A stretch of DNA of 64,000 bases from Actibacterium sp. 188UL27-1 (GCF_016901225.1 NZ_JAFEUL010000011.1:62001-126000); one strand, 5' to 3'. Numbered from the stretch's first letter, positions 53,562 through 63,678 are shown. The notes: generated by a model from the letters alone, not told the origin. Translations and numbers: made by a program.

Positions 53562-53849
53562 ATGCCCATATCGTTGATCCTGGTCTGTATGTGGGCCCTC
53601 GGTGCGACCGTCACCGCAATGTTCCCGTCTCGGCGCAATCACTGGCCTGCGGCCTATGTGCTGATCGCGCTGGGCATCCCGCTGCTGGGCTATGTCACGT
53701 ATGAGAACGGACCCCTCGCCGGGTTACTGTGCTTCGCCGCCGGAGCCTCTGTCCTGCGCTGGCCCCTCATCTACCTTGGTCGCTTCCTGCGCCGCCACCT
53801 GATGGGCGAACGCCCCGACGAAGACACCCCCACCCCCGCCGACAACTAA
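53562..53849 (+). CDS. DUF2484-family small membrane protein (2)
   Basis: A 95-residue paralogue of the gene 422 bp upstream. SLILVCMWALGATVTAMFPS and VLRWPLIYLGRFLRRHLMG match the same pattern (helix, AMxPxRxxxxPA, second helices, RxPLxYL). The ATG at 53562 has GGGAGGGG upstream. Two tandem DUF2484 copies at the murC-murB interval suggest an old duplication. Function unknown. Confidence 0.8.
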   Translation: MPISLILVCMWALGATVTAMFPSRRNHWPAAYVLIALGIPLLGYVTYENGPLAGLLCFAAGASVLRWPLIYLGRFLRRHLMGERPDEDTPTPADN

Positions 53850-53945
53850 GCCGCAAACGCACGCCTGGCTGGACGGCCGGGCGCTCCGCTCCCCACGCAG
53901 CGGTAACCCCTTGCCCCCACTGTCAAGGCAAGGCACGCTCTCCCA

Positions 53946-55202
53946 ATGGTAGAAACCGCCGACATCAAAGATGCGGACAGCTTCCTCCAGTGGCTGGAAG
54001 AGACCGGCCAGCCCCAACAGGTCTGCGTCTGGCTCGCCCACCGTGGATTATTGAGATCTCTGCCGGCTTACTGGCGTAAGTTCTTTGATCGTAATCCTTA
54101 TGGAACCGGCACCGAATACTATACTGGGACACGTAGCAAGGAAGCATCTCGTGAGGTCTTTTTGCGTCCACTTCTCCGTTCATTCCGAGCATTGACGGCT
54201 TTACAGGTATGGTGTGGAGGTGCTTCAAACACGGTGCTTTCGCTATTGTCGAACATTTCGGACGCTTCGGTAAAGCAATTGGACGTGGACCGATTGTACT
54301 CGGTGGCGGTTTCGGTATGCGCCGACGCAGCGACCGATCCTGTCGTCGCTTTATCAGCTTCAAGTACCGCCATCTTTGATGTGACCAGTGAAAGTCCCGA
54401 AATGCTCAATCCGCTTTGGACAATTGCCATTCAAACGGATGCAATCAAGGTGCTTGATCAAGAGACCCCCAATGGTACTCCACTCTGGCCTCCAAACCGG
54501 ATACCTTCAGAATTTGAGCGTCTTTGGACTTCGCTTTTGGCTCGCCAAACAGAGAGTGAGCACGATCATATCGTTTCACCACTGGACGTTGCTCCTCATC
54601 TGCCGTCCAAAGAGGCCAGCTACGGTGAAGACTGGTCTTTCTGGATCGATTGGTATCAACGCGCCCTCGATGGAACCGAAGACCGCTGGGACATGCTCCG
54701 CGACATCGCCCTCCTCCCCGACGACATCTGGGAAGCCGACTTCGCCACCCTCACCCAAAATATCGACTTGATCCAAGAAAAGCATGAGCTTCTCGCGCAA
54801 ACCCGAATGTTGAAGGCCGAGTTGGAACAGGCAAAGTCCCAAGCAGCGTCGTTGGTTCAGCGGTCTCACAACCATCCGCCGGAGTTGGTCGAGACCGAAG
54901 TGGGTGTCGCCCGTGAACTGGTGGTGGTTTGGAGTGAATTGGAGAAGGTGGAAAAAGAGCTTCAGAAGGACGACCCCAATCCAACTGTGCTGGCGGCCAT
55001 TGGTCGAACCCTCCTCGCCGCCCTGCAATACTGCGGAAAGATCGCTGACAAGGTGATTGTCAAAACCGCGGAGGCGGTCGGGTCTACCGCTGGAAAGGCC
55101 ATCGCATATGGCCTCGCGGCGGTCGTCGCTGCAAAACAACCGGCTGTCCAAACATTCGCCAAGGCTCTTATCGACTACGCGTCAAAGCTTCCCTTGCCAT
55201 GA
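53946..55202 (+). CDS. Unrecognised 418-aa protein in the murC-murB interval
   Basis: A 418-residue protein of no known family. An N-terminal part (1-65) with WLAHRGLLRSLPAYWRKFF is followed by a middle region of lower GC, then a Trp-rich segment (EDWSFWIDWYQRALDGTEDR, WDMLRDIALLPDDIWEAD). A coiled coil (about 285-315) leads to the HNHPPELVE motif that resembles the HNxPPE motif of various small alphaproteobacterial proteins, and an Ala-rich C-terminal helix (about 370-410) may touch the membrane. Base composition differs from neighbours, suggesting recent arrival. Possibly an accessory or defence-type gene. Confidence 0.65.
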   Translation: MVETADIKDADSFLQWLEETGQPQQVCVWLAHRGLLRSLPAYWRKFFDRNPYGTGTEYYTGTRSKEASREVFLRPLLRSFRALTALQVWCGGASNTVLSLLSNISDASVKQLDVDRLYSVAVSVCADAATDPVVALSASSTAIFDVTSESPEMLNPLWTIAIQTDAIKVLDQETPNGTPLWPPNRIPSEFERLWTSLLARQTESEHDHIVSPLDVAPHLPSKEASYGEDWSFWIDWYQRALDGTEDRWDMLRDIALLPDDIWEADFATLTQNIDLIQEKHELLAQTRMLKAELEQAKSQAASLVQRSHNHPPELVETEVGVARELVVVWSELEKVEKELQKDDPNPTVLAAIGRTLLAALQYCGKIADKVIVKTAEAVGSTAGKAIAYGLAAVVAAKQPAVQTFAKALIDYASKLPLP

Positions 55203-55334
55203 AAGACAGGATCGCCGCTGTCTCTTCTCGCGCTCGCGCTTTCATTATGTGTTCAAAAATATCCCCGCCGGAGGCTCCTGAACAATAATCTGACACAGAC
55301 CGTAGTGGTGTTAGATCGGGGCTTATGCATATCG

Positions 55335-55367
55335 CGTATGTATGGGATATGTATGGTTTGTGCATAG
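55335..55367 (+). repeat. Shared upstream element, murB copy
   Basis: Carries GTATGTATGGGATATGTATG, identical to the nrtB upstream copy, followed by GTTTGTGCATAGG. It lies 30 bp before the murB start codon and points in the direction of transcription. Confidence 0.6.
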
Positions 55368-55397
55368 GATGTGCGTCGTGATTTCGGGGGTTTTGGG

Positions 55398-56321
55398 ATG
55401 CTGGATCTGCCGACCGTGCGGGGGGTGCTGACGCCGGAAAGGCCGCTCCATGATCTGACTTGGTTGCGGGTGGGGGGGGCTGCTGATTGGCTTTTTCAGC
55501 CTGCGGATTTGGCCGATCTCCGGGGCTTTCTGGCGGGGCTCGCGCCAGAGGTTCCGGTTTTTCCCATGGGTGTCGGTTCCAACCTGATCGTACGCGATGG
55601 GGGCTTGCGCGCCGTTGTCATTCGCCTGGGGCGCGGGTTTAATTCCGTTGAGATTCAAGAGGATAGGGTCGTGGCGGGGGCCGCAGCCCTTGACGCCCAT
55701 GTCGCTCGCAAGGTGGCGGAGGCGGGGCTTGATCTGACCTTTCTGCGCACCATTCCGGGCTCGATCGGCGGGGCGGTGCGGATGAATGCGGGGTGTTATG
55801 GCTCCTATGTCGCTGATCATCTTGTCGAGGTGCAGGCCGTGACCCGGGAGGGTACCGTGAAGACCCTGCAACCCGCTGATCTCAAAATGAAATACCGTTC
55901 AACCGATCTGCCTGAGGGATGGATTCTCACCCAAGCCATCTTCCGCGCGGACCGTGCCCAACCCGCTGACCTGAAACAGAAGATGGCGGATCAGCTGGCA
56001 AAACGCGACGCAACGCAGCCGACCAAAGATCGCAGCGCTGGCTCCACCTTTCGTAACCCCGCTGGGCATTCCTCAACCGGAGACCCCAACGATTCCAACG
56101 ACTTGAAGGCCTGGAAGCTGATTGATGATGCGGGTCTGCGCGGTGCCACCAAAGGCGGCGCACAGATGAGCCCAAAACATCCCAACTTTCTGGTCAACGC
56201 AGACAACGCCACTGCGCAAGATCTTGAATCTTTGGGCGAAGAGGTGCGGAAAAAGGTTTACCAGGCCTGTGGAATAACCCTAGAATGGGAGATCATGAGG
56301 GTTGGTGAACCAGCCCCTTGA
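55398..56321 (+). CDS. murB: UDP-N-acetylenolpyruvoylglucosamine reductase
   Basis: A 307-residue FAD enzyme finishing UDP-MurNAc synthesis with NADPH. The FAD site [34 protein letters not shown], the [17 protein letters not shown] loop, the catalytic Ser in [12 protein letters not shown] and the late Glu in [11 protein letters not shown] fit a type I MurB. The ATG at 55398 is preferred over a GTG nine codons earlier. It follows a gene-sized intrusion and its own promoter region. Confidence 0.94.
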   Translation: MLDLPTVRGVLTPERPLHDLTWLRVGGAADWLFQPADLADLRGFLAGLAPEVPVFPMGVGSNLIVRDGGLRAVVIRLGRGFNSVEIQEDRVVAGAAALDAHVARKVAEAGLDLTFLRTIPGSIGGAVRMNAGCYGSYVADHLVEVQAVTREGTVKTLQPADLKMKYRSTDLPEGWILTQAIFRADRAQPADLKQKMADQLAKRDATQPTKDRSAGSTFRNPAGHSSTGDPNDSNDLKAWKLIDDAGLRGATKGGAQMSPKHPNFLVNADNATAQDLESLGEEVRKKVYQACGITLEWEIMRVGEPAP

Positions 56322-56427
56322 GCGGACAATAAGTCTACAGGCGGTCTGGCGGAAAAAGACGCCCGGACCAGACATATAACAAGGTCGAAGGCCAGAATGG
56401 CACTATCGACCGGAAATATGAGGCGGG

Positions 56428-57342
56428 ATGTCGAGCAGGGCAGACCCAAAAGTAGCCGTCCTGATGGGCGGACCGTCGGCTGAGCGTGACGTATCGCTCT
56501 CGACCGGAACTGGCTGCGCGGATGCGTTGGAGGCCGAGGGCTTTGACGTGACCCGCATTGATGCCGGTGCCAATCTGGTTGCGGACCTCAACACTCATCA
56601 GCCTGACGTTATCTTCAATGCGCTCCATGGCCGGTGGGGAGAGGATGGTTGTGTCCAGGGCCTGCTGGAATGGCTGCGGATCCCTTACACGCATTCGGGC
56701 GTTCTGGCCTCGGCCTTGGCCATGGACAAGGCGCGCAGCAAAGCGGCGTTTCGAGCGGCAGGTCTGCCAGTGACCCAGAGCGTGATTGCCCCCAAGACCA
56801 AGGTTATGACGAGCCATGTGATGGCCCCACCTTACGTGGTGAAGCCGAACAATGAAGGATCCTCCGTCGGGGTGTATTTGGTCCATGAGGGGGCGAACGG
56901 TCCCCCGAAACTCGCTGACATCATGCCGGATCAGGTCATGGTGGAGACCTTTGTGCCGGGGCGCGAATTGACCGCCACCGTGATGGGTGACCGCACGCTG
57001 GGCGTGACCGACATCATTACCGATGCTTGGTATGACTATGATGCCAAATATAAACCCGGCGGATCGCGCCATGTCCTGCCCGCTGACATCCCGGACCAGA
57101 TCACGCGCGCCTGCGAAGACTACGCCCTGCGCGCCCATGATGCCTTGGGCTGTCGCGGCGTCACTCGCACTGATTTCCGTTGGGATGACACAAAGGGTTT
57201 GGACGGGCTGATCTTGCTGGAAATCAATACCCAGCCAGGGATGACGCCAACCTCGCTCAGCCCGGAACAGGCAGCACATGACGGGATCAGTTTTGGCCAA
57301 CTGTGCCGATGGATGGTGGAGGATGCCTCATGCGACAGGTGA
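56428..57342 (+). CDS. ddl: D-alanine--D-alanine ligase
   Basis: A 304-residue ATP-grasp ligase making the D-Ala-D-Ala end of the peptidoglycan stem. VLMGGPSAERDVSLSTGTGC, FNALHGRWGEDG, GVLASALAMDKARSK, VVKPNNEGSSVGVYLV and LEINTQPGMTPTSLSPEQAA are intact. Its 3' end overlaps ftsQ by 13 bp. Confidence 0.96.
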   Translation: MSSRADPKVAVLMGGPSAERDVSLSTGTGCADALEAEGFDVTRIDAGANLVADLNTHQPDVIFNALHGRWGEDGCVQGLLEWLRIPYTHSGVLASALAMDKARSKAAFRAAGLPVTQSVIAPKTKVMTSHVMAPPYVVKPNNEGSSVGVYLVHEGANGPPKLADIMPDQVMVETFVPGRELTATVMGDRTLGVTDIITDAWYDYDAKYKPGGSRHVLPADIPDQITRACEDYALRAHDALGCRGVTRTDFRWDDTKGLDGLILLEINTQPGMTPTSLSPEQAAHDGISFGQLCRWMVEDASCDR

Positions 57343-58217
57343 CACCACCACCAGTCCGCCCCCGTGATCCGGCCCCCTCGCGGGTGGCATATCGGATGCA
57401 TCGGCTGTGGCTCACACCGATGTTCCGCAAGATGCTGCGCGTCGGGCTGCCTTTCCTGATCTGTTTTGCCGCAACACTTTGGTTTCTGCAAAGTGAACAG
57501 CGGCGGGCGGCAATCGTGGCCACGTACGAGGACACCCGCCGCGCCATCGAGCAACGCCCGGAATTCATGGTGAACCTGATGTCGGTCGAGGGCGCCTCCC
57601 CCGATCTGGCCGGTGACATCCATACTCTGGTGCCGGTGGATTTCCCGATCAGTTCGTTCGACATGGACCTACCGGCGATCCGTGCCCTTATCGAAACGCT
57701 TGATCCTGTGGCAGCGGCGCATTTGCATATCCGGCCCGGCGGTGTGTTGCAGGTCCGGATCGAGGAGCGGCAGGCGATTGTTGTCTGGCGTTCGCCTACC
57801 GGTTTGCTGAGCCTGGATGAGACCGGCCACCCAATCCATACACTGACCCTGCGCACGGACCGCGCCGATTTGCCCCTGATCGCAGGGGATGGGGCGGATG
57901 ATGCGGTGCCCGAGGCGCTGGCCCTGATTGCGGCTGCTGAACCGCTTGCGGACCGGATGCGCGGCCTGCGTCGCAAAGGTGCGCGACGGTGGGACATTGC
58001 CCTGGATCGGGGCCAGTTGATCCAGTTGCCGGAGACCGATCCGGTGCCCGTACTGGAACGCCTGATCGCGCTGGACAAGGCCCAGGACATGCTGGCCCGC
58101 GACATCACCCATATCGATCTGCGCAATCCGCGCCGACCAACCCTGCGTTTGGCGGGCACGGCGGTTGAGGCAATGCGCCGGATCAAAAGCATAGAGGCAG
58201 GAGAGCCCCAGGAATGA
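57330..58217 (+). CDS. ftsQ: Cell division protein FtsQ
   Basis: A 295-residue bitopic division protein. After a short cytoplasmic tail there is one membrane helix (VGLPFLICFAATLWFL), then a periplasmic POTRA-like and beta region (FMVNLMSVEGAS, LHIRPGGVLQVRIEERQAIV, KGARRWDIALDRGQLIQLPE). It links early and late divisome proteins. The ATG at 57330 (MRQVTPPP) lies within the ddl 3' end; an upstream start at 57303 is possible. Confidence 0.92.
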   Translation: MRQVTPPPVRPRDPAPSRVAYRMHRLWLTPMFRKMLRVGLPFLICFAATLWFLQSEQRRAAIVATYEDTRRAIEQRPEFMVNLMSVEGASPDLAGDIHTLVPVDFPISSFDMDLPAIRALIETLDPVAAAHLHIRPGGVLQVRIEERQAIVVWRSPTGLLSLDETGHPIHTLTLRTDRADLPLIAGDGADDAVPEALALIAAAEPLADRMRGLRRKGARRWDIALDRGQLIQLPETDPVPVLERLIALDKAQDMLARDITHIDLRNPRRPTLRLAGTAVEAMRRIKSIEAGEPQE

Positions 58218-59548
58218 CCGACCTTTATCTCGCACAGCGGACCATGCGCCGGATGCGCAAGCAGGCCATGGATCGGGGTGTGATTGCCATTTTGGATGTG
58301 GGCAGCTCGAAAATCGCGTGTCTTGTGCTTCGGTTCGACGGTCCGTCGCGGTTTGCGGAAAGTGACGGGATCGGCAGCTTGGCAGGGCAGTCCAGGTTCC
58401 GGGTCATTGGAGCCGCGACCACACGGTCGCGCGGTGTGGCCTTTGGCGAGATCGAGACGATGCAGGAGACAGAGCGCGCGATACGCACCGCAGTGCAGGC
58501 TGCGCAAAAGATGGCCAATGTGCGCGTTGACCATGTGATTGCCAGTTTTGCCGGGGCGCGCCCGCGATCCTATGGGTTGGATGGTCGGGTGCCTTTGGAC
58601 GATACGGTTGTGTCCGAACAGGAAGTGGCGCGCGTTCTGGCGGCCTGTGACGTGCCGGATTACGGGGTGGAGCGGGAAGTGCTGCATGCTCAGCCCGTCA
58701 ACTTTGCCATCGACCATCGCTCAGGCCTGGGCGATCCACGCGGGCAGATGGGCAATGAATTGGCTGCCGATATGCATATGCTGACCATCGACCGCGATGC
58801 GGTTCAGAACCTGGCCTATTGTATCAAGCGGTGTGATCTGGAACTCGCCGGATTGGCCAGCAGCGCTTACGTTTCGGGCATGTCTGCCTTGGTCGAGGAT
58901 GAGCAGGAACTGGGCGGGGCGTGCATTGACCTGGGCGGCGGGGCCAGCGGCCTGTCCATCTTTATCAAAAAGCACATGATCTATGCCGACAGTGTGCGGA
59001 TCGGCGGGGATCATGTGACGCAGGATATCTCAAAAGGTCTCCAGGTGCCCCTGGCCTTGGCCGAGCGGATCAAGACGTTTTACGGCGGGGTGGTCGCGAC
59101 TGGCATGGATGACCGCGAGATGATCGAGATCGGCGGTGATACCGGCGATTGGCACCATGACCGCCGCACCGTCAGCCGGGCGGAGTTGATCGGCATCATG
59201 CGCCCCCGGGTCGAGGAAATTTTCGAGGAGGTGCGGCTACGTCTGGACGCGGCGGGCTTTGACCATTTGCCAGCCCAACAGATCGTGCTGACCGGTGGCG
59301 CAAGCCAGATCCCCGGATTGGACGGTTTGGCCTCCAAGATCCTGGGCCAGCAAGTGCGCTTGGGTCGTCCGCTGCGGGTGCAAGGTCTGCCCCAGGCGGC
59401 GACTGGCCCGGCCTTTGCCGGTGCTGTGGGTTTGTGTCTGTTCGCCGCCCATCCGCAGGACGAATGGTGGGATTTCGATATTCCGGCGGACCGCTATCCG
59501 GCCCGCAGCCTGAAACGCGTTCTGTCCTGGGTGCGGGAAAACTGGTGA
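58214..59548 (+). CDS. ftsA: Cell division protein FtsA
   Basis: A 444-residue actin-like protein anchoring FtsZ to the membrane. AILDVGSSKIACLVLRFDG is the first phosphate loop, GEIETMQETERAIRTAVQAA the 1C region, ACIDLGGGASGLSIFIKKHM the second phosphate loop, and IVLTGGASQIPGLDGLASKI the adenosine loop. The C-terminal LKRVLSWVRENW is the amphipathic membrane-targeting helix. Overlaps ftsQ by 4 bp. Confidence 0.95.
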   Translation: MTDLYLAQRTMRRMRKQAMDRGVIAILDVGSSKIACLVLRFDGPSRFAESDGIGSLAGQSRFRVIGAATTRSRGVAFGEIETMQETERAIRTAVQAAQKMANVRVDHVIASFAGARPRSYGLDGRVPLDDTVVSEQEVARVLAACDVPDYGVEREVLHAQPVNFAIDHRSGLGDPRGQMGNELAADMHMLTIDRDAVQNLAYCIKRCDLELAGLASSAYVSGMSALVEDEQELGGACIDLGGGASGLSIFIKKHMIYADSVRIGGDHVTQDISKGLQVPLALAERIKTFYGGVVATGMDDREMIEIGGDTGDWHHDRRTVSRAELIGIMRPRVEEIFEEVRLRLDAAGFDHLPAQQIVLTGGASQIPGLDGLASKILGQQVRLGRPLRVQGLPQAATGPAFAGAVGLCLFAAHPQDEWWDFDIPADRYPARSLKRVLSWVRENW

Positions 59549-59828
59549 TCGCGATGCGTTGTTAACGCATTGATTCGGTATCTGGACACCGCCAATCCAT
59601 CTGAAGCCAAGCTCTTGGGTGGGTTGAGTGGTCGTGAAACCGCTAGATACGGGGTTGCACCCCTGCCACTGGCAAGAGACCGCTTAGAACACTCCATATT
59701 TTGTGGCATTTTTGCCTTTTTTTAGTGACTTGGCTGCCGAAGTTGCTTAAGGTGTCTGTCAATTACCGGGGACAGGCAAATCAACCTCGGCCAGAACGAC
59801 CAAAAAACGAGTGACAGGCGGAGCAGAC

Positions 59829-61415
59829 ATGACACTGAATCTATTGATTCCCGAGCAGGATGACCTGAAGCCGCGGATTACCGTGTTTGGTGTGGGTGGC
59901 GCGGGCGGCAACGCCGTCAACAACATGATCGAAAAGCAGTTGGAAGGGGTCGAGTTCGTCGTTGCGAATACTGACGCTCAGGCGCTGCAACAAAGTCGGT
60001 CTGTCGCCAAGGTTCAGATGGGTCTGAAAGTGACCGAAGGATTGGGGGCCGGGGCGCGGCCATCGGTTGGTGCGGCTGCGGCGGAAGAGACGATCGAAGA
60101 AATCGTCGACCACCTGGCGGGGGCGCATATGTGCTTTATCACGGCCGGTATGGGCGGTGGGACAGGCACGGGGGCCGCGCCTATCATCGCCCAGGCGGCG
60201 CGTGAGCTTGGTGTTCTGACTGTCGGTGTCGTGACCAAGCCGTTCCAGTTCGAAGGTGGCAAGCGGATGCGCCAGGCCGAGGAGGGCGTCGATAGCCTTC
60301 AAAAGGTCGTCGATACGCTGATCATCATTCCCAACCAGAACCTGTTCCGGCTGGCCAATGAGAAAACGACCTTTACCGAGGCGTTCTCCATGGCCGATGA
60401 TGTTCTGTATCAGGGTGTCAAGGGCGTCACCGACCTGATGGTTCGGCCTGGTCTGATCAACCTCGATTTTGCCGACGTCCGCGCCGTGATGGATGAGATG
60501 GGCAAGGCGATGATGGGCACTGGCGAGGCAGAGGGTGAAGATCGCGCCATCCAGGCCGCCGAGAAGGCCATCGCCAACCCGCTGCTCGACGAAATCAGCT
60601 TGCGCGGTGCGAAGGGTGTGTTGATCAATATCACCGGCAGCCATGACCTGACCCTGTTTGAGTTGGACGAGGCAGCGAACCGCATCCGCGAAGAGGTTGA
60701 CCACGACGCAAACATCATCGTCGGCTCCACGCTGGAGACCGAGATGGAAGGCAAGATGCGCGTAAGTGTCGTTGCCACCGGGATCGACGCCGCGGAAAAG
60801 ACCAGCGATGTGCCTGTGCCGCGCCGCTCCATGGCCAAGCCCCTGGAAACCGTACTGGGAGAGGCAGAGGATGTTCCTGCCGCTGCATTGGCACCGGTTC
60901 CCGATGTTGCCGTCGCCGAGGCCGCAGTAGCGATGGTGCAGCAACCTGTGCCCCAGGCAGAAGAGCCGACATTGTTCGAGGGGATGCCACCCGCACGTCC
61001 GGCAGTTGTGGCAACGGTTCCGCAGGCAGATGATGACTTGCCGCCCCCAGCCTATCAGCCCCAGCCTGAGCCGGAGACACTCGAAGCTCCTGCCGAGATG
61101 CCGATGGAGGCCATGGCCGAGCGCCCTGCGCCCGGAACCCCGTCGCCCGAGGCATTGGCTCGCCTTCAGGCCGCTGTGGGCCGTACCAATGGCGGTGTGT
61201 CCCAGACGGCAGATGATGGCGGCGAGAGAGCAGCGCGGTTTGGTATCGGCTCCCTCATTACGCGGATGTCGGGGCAGGGGAACGAAGTTGTTCACACCAT
61301 GCGTCAGCAGCCTCCGGTACAGTCCCAGCGACCGGCGCAGTATGACGAAAATGACACCGATCCGGATCAGGACCGGATCGAGATCCCAGCATTCCTGCGG
61401 CGCCAGGCCAACTGA
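59829..61415 (+). CDS. ftsZ: Cell division protein FtsZ
   Basis: A 528-residue tubulin homologue forming the Z-ring. [19 protein letters not shown], the GTP signature [18 protein letters not shown], the T7-type synergy loop [15 protein letters not shown] and the C-terminal peptide [13 protein letters not shown] are all present. The C-terminal linker is long (about 190 residues, rich in Pro, Ala, Glu and Val), as in other Rhodobacterales. The ATG at 59829 has GGAG upstream. A 280-bp upstream region probably holds its own promoter. Confidence 0.97.
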   Translation: MTLNLLIPEQDDLKPRITVFGVGGAGGNAVNNMIEKQLEGVEFVVANTDAQALQQSRSVAKVQMGLKVTEGLGAGARPSVGAAAAEETIEEIVDHLAGAHMCFITAGMGGGTGTGAAPIIAQAARELGVLTVGVVTKPFQFEGGKRMRQAEEGVDSLQKVVDTLIIIPNQNLFRLANEKTTFTEAFSMADDVLYQGVKGVTDLMVRPGLINLDFADVRAVMDEMGKAMMGTGEAEGEDRAIQAAEKAIANPLLDEISLRGAKGVLINITGSHDLTLFELDEAANRIREEVDHDANIIVGSTLETEMEGKMRVSVVATGIDAAEKTSDVPVPRRSMAKPLETVLGEAEDVPAAALAPVPDVAVAEAAVAMVQQPVPQAEEPTLFEGMPPARPAVVATVPQADDDLPPPAYQPQPEPETLEAPAEMPMEAMAERPAPGTPSPEALARLQAAVGRTNGGVSQTADDGGERAARFGIGSLITRMSGQGNEVVHTMRQQPPVQSQRPAQYDENDTDPDQDRIEIPAFLRRQAN

Positions 61416-61485
61416 CCCAAGACAGTAGTCTAGCCCATCAGGTTTCATCGAGCCCGGCTTAACAGGGCAACCTCCAGTCTACCTC

Positions 61486-61511
61486 ACCGCCCCTTCTGGG
61501 GCGGTTTTTTT
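61486..61511 (+). terminator. Rho-independent terminator after ftsZ
   Basis: ACCGCCCC-TTCT-GGGGCGGT, an 8-bp perfect stem with a tetraloop, then seven T (61505-61511). It separates the ftsZ transcript from lpxC. Confidence 0.92.
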
Positions 61512-61778
61512 GTTGCAAAACGGACTCTGAAATTGTGACGCGACGACAATTCATACACGCTGTGCGAGGGTATTTTTGAAGTGATTCACGATGCCAAAAC
61601 CCAGCATATACAGAGCTTTGGCGGATATTCTTAAACGATTAAGCGAATCTTTGCCGACCTGAAAAAGGCGATGTTTCAGTGTGTCATAATGATTGAGTTG
61701 AGGTGCAGCAGGCCCCTCCATAGTTGTGAAGTTGTCGCGCGCTGCCATTTGTCCGCGACGTAAGTATGCGAGGGTCCG

Positions 61779-62699
61779 GTGCAGTCTACGTTGAAAACAT
61801 CCTTCACCTTAAAAGGTGTTGGTCTCCACACAGGACGCCCGGTGACATTGAAGGTGTCTCCGGCGGCTGCCGAAATGGGTATCTGGTTCAAGCGCACGGA
61901 TCGCGTTGCCGGTGATCCATATGTTCCCGCACGCTGGGACAGTGTGAAACAATCCAAGCTCTGTACATTGCTGCAGAACGCCGACGACGTTTCGATCTCT
62001 ACCGTTGAGCATCTAATGGCGGCCTTTGCTGGTTGTGGAGTGCAGAACGCGTTGGTCGAAGTGTCGGGCCCCGAAATTCCGATTCTCGACGGAAGTTCCG
62101 CGCCGTTTGTCTCGGCCATTCTTAAGGCGGGCCTCCAGCGCCTTGATGAGCCACTGCGCGCGATTTCTGTCCTGCGCCCTGTCGAGGTACGTGAGGGGGT
62201 GGCCGTGGCACGGTTGACGCCAGCGGACCGCCTGACGATCCGTTTTGATATCGAATTTGAGGACAGTGCCATCGGGACCCAATCCAAGGCGTTGGACATG
62301 GCCAACGGTGCCTTTGTCCGCACCCTCTGTGACAGCCGGACTTTCTGTCGTCAGGCTGATGTTGATGCGATGCGAGAGCAGGGTCTGGCATTGGGCGGGA
62401 CGATGAAGAACGCCGTCGTCGTGGATGGCGACAAGATTTTGACCCCGGGAGGGTTACGCCACGCAGATGAGCCGGTGCGCCACAAGATGCTTGATGCGCT
62501 TGGTGACTTGGCTTTGGCCGGTGGCCCGATCCTAGGCACCTACGAAGGCGTGCGCGCCGGACACGCCATGACCAACCGGTTGTTGCATGCCCTTTTTGCC
62601 GATCCGCGCAACTATGAGTGGATGTCCTGCGGGCCGGAAACCATTGCGCGTCTGCCGGGTGTCGGTGTTCGGGTGGCGGACCTGCCCGCCGTTGCGTGA
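61779..62699 (+). CDS. lpxC: UDP-3-O-acyl-N-acetylglucosamine deacetylase
   Basis: A 306-residue zinc deacetylase, the committed step of lipid A synthesis. FTLKGVGLHTGRPVTLKV, STVEHLMAAFAGCGVQNAL (zinc His), EIPILDGSSAPFV, DSRTF-type FVRTLCDSRTFCR, HKMLDALGDLALAGGPILG (zinc His and Asp) and GHAMTNRLLHAL are present. The start is a GTG. The 267 bp upstream includes the ftsZ terminator and its own promoter region. Confidence 0.95.
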   Translation: MQSTLKTSFTLKGVGLHTGRPVTLKVSPAAAEMGIWFKRTDRVAGDPYVPARWDSVKQSKLCTLLQNADDVSISTVEHLMAAFAGCGVQNALVEVSGPEIPILDGSSAPFVSAILKAGLQRLDEPLRAISVLRPVEVREGVAVARLTPADRLTIRFDIEFEDSAIGTQSKALDMANGAFVRTLCDSRTFCRQADVDAMREQGLALGGTMKNAVVVDGDKILTPGGLRHADEPVRHKMLDALGDLALAGGPILGTYEGVRAGHAMTNRLLHALFADPRNYEWMSCGPETIARLPGVGVRVADLPAVA

Positions 62700-62826
62700 G
62701 GCACCAGCAACACGCTGAAAAGGCGCGCTATCTTTTGCCGTTTTGCCCCCCAATTTTCTATGCTAACACCCGAAAGGCGGCTGGGTCATGTGGTGGTCCG
62801 GCATCACGGTTATGAGGTTGGCACGC

Positions 62827-63678
62827 ATGGTATCGGGCAGATCACGGTCGAAACTGGTCGGACTTCTGCTGGCAACGGCTGTGGCGGCCGGATGCGGCGG
62901 GGCTCGGGACGGTGTCAGCCGCGGCAAGCCCAACCTCGAAGCTTTCACTGCCGAACAAATCTTTGAACGCGGTGAATTTGAACTGGCCACGAATTCGCCT
63001 GATCGAGCGGCAGAGTTCTTTGGTGAGGTAGAACGGCTCTATCCATACTCAGAATGGGCCAAACGCGCGCTGATCATGCAGGCCTTCGCGTTTCATAAAG
63101 ACACCGATTATGAAAACAGCCGCGCGGCAGCACAACGTTACATTGATTTCTATCCGGCTGATGAAGATGCGGCCTACGCGCAATATCTGCTCGCGCTCAG
63201 CTACTATGATCAGATTGATGAGGTGGGTCGCGATCAAGGCCTGACCTTCCAGGCGCTACAGTCGTTGCGGACCGTGATCGAGCGGTATCCCGATAGCGAA
63301 TATGCCCGATCGTCGATTCTCAAGTTTGACCTCGCCTTCAGCCATCTGGCCGCCAAGGAGATGGAGATTGGGCGATATTATCTGCGCCGTGATCACTTCC
63401 CCGCCGCCATCAATCGGTTCCGCGTCGTGATCGAAGAGTTTCAGACCACCGAACACACGGCCGAGGCGCTGCACCGTCTGGTTGAGGCTTACCTGTCCTT
63501 AGGTTTGGAACCCGAAGCACAGACTGCCGCAGCGATCCTGGCTTACAATTTCCAAAGCACGGATTGGTATCAGGACAGCTATCGCCTTTTGGTCCAGCGC
63601 GGCCTCACAGCCGAAGCCAAAGGTGACGGCTGGTTGCGCCAGGTTTATCGCCAGATGATTCAGGGTAAGTGGATCTGA
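62827..63678 (+). CDS. bamD: Outer membrane assembly lipoprotein BamD
   Basis: A lipoprotein with signal peptide SKLVGLLLATAVAAGCGG (lipobox AAGC) and tetratricopeptide-like helices: AEQIFERGEFELATNSPDRA, FGEVERLYPYSEWAKRALIM, YPADEDAAYAQYLLALSYYD, TVIERYPDSEYARSSILKFD. It belongs to the BAM complex that inserts outer-membrane beta barrels. Start candidates are ATGs at 62788, 62812 and 62827; the last gives the usual signal-peptide length and is chosen here. Confidence 0.94.
   Translation: MVSGRSRSKLVGLLLATAVAAGCGGARDGVSRGKPNLEAFTAEQIFERGEFELATNSPDRAAEFFGEVERLYPYSEWAKRALIMQAFAFHKDTDYENSRAAAQRYIDFYPADEDAAYAQYLLALSYYDQIDEVGRDQGLTFQALQSLRTVIERYPDSEYARSSILKFDLAFSHLAAKEMEIGRYYLRRDHFPAAINRFRVVIEEFQTTEHTAEALHRLVEAYLSLGLEPEAQTAAAILAYNFQSTDWYQDSYRLLVQRGLTAEAKGDGWLRQVYRQMIQGKWI

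Noticed and set aside
61631-61642. TTAA-N4-TTAA before lpxC as a CtrA site
   Set aside because: CtrA boxes need seven bases between TTAA halves; here there are four. Nearby GATTC/GAATC motifs are too frequent by chance to claim CcrM control.
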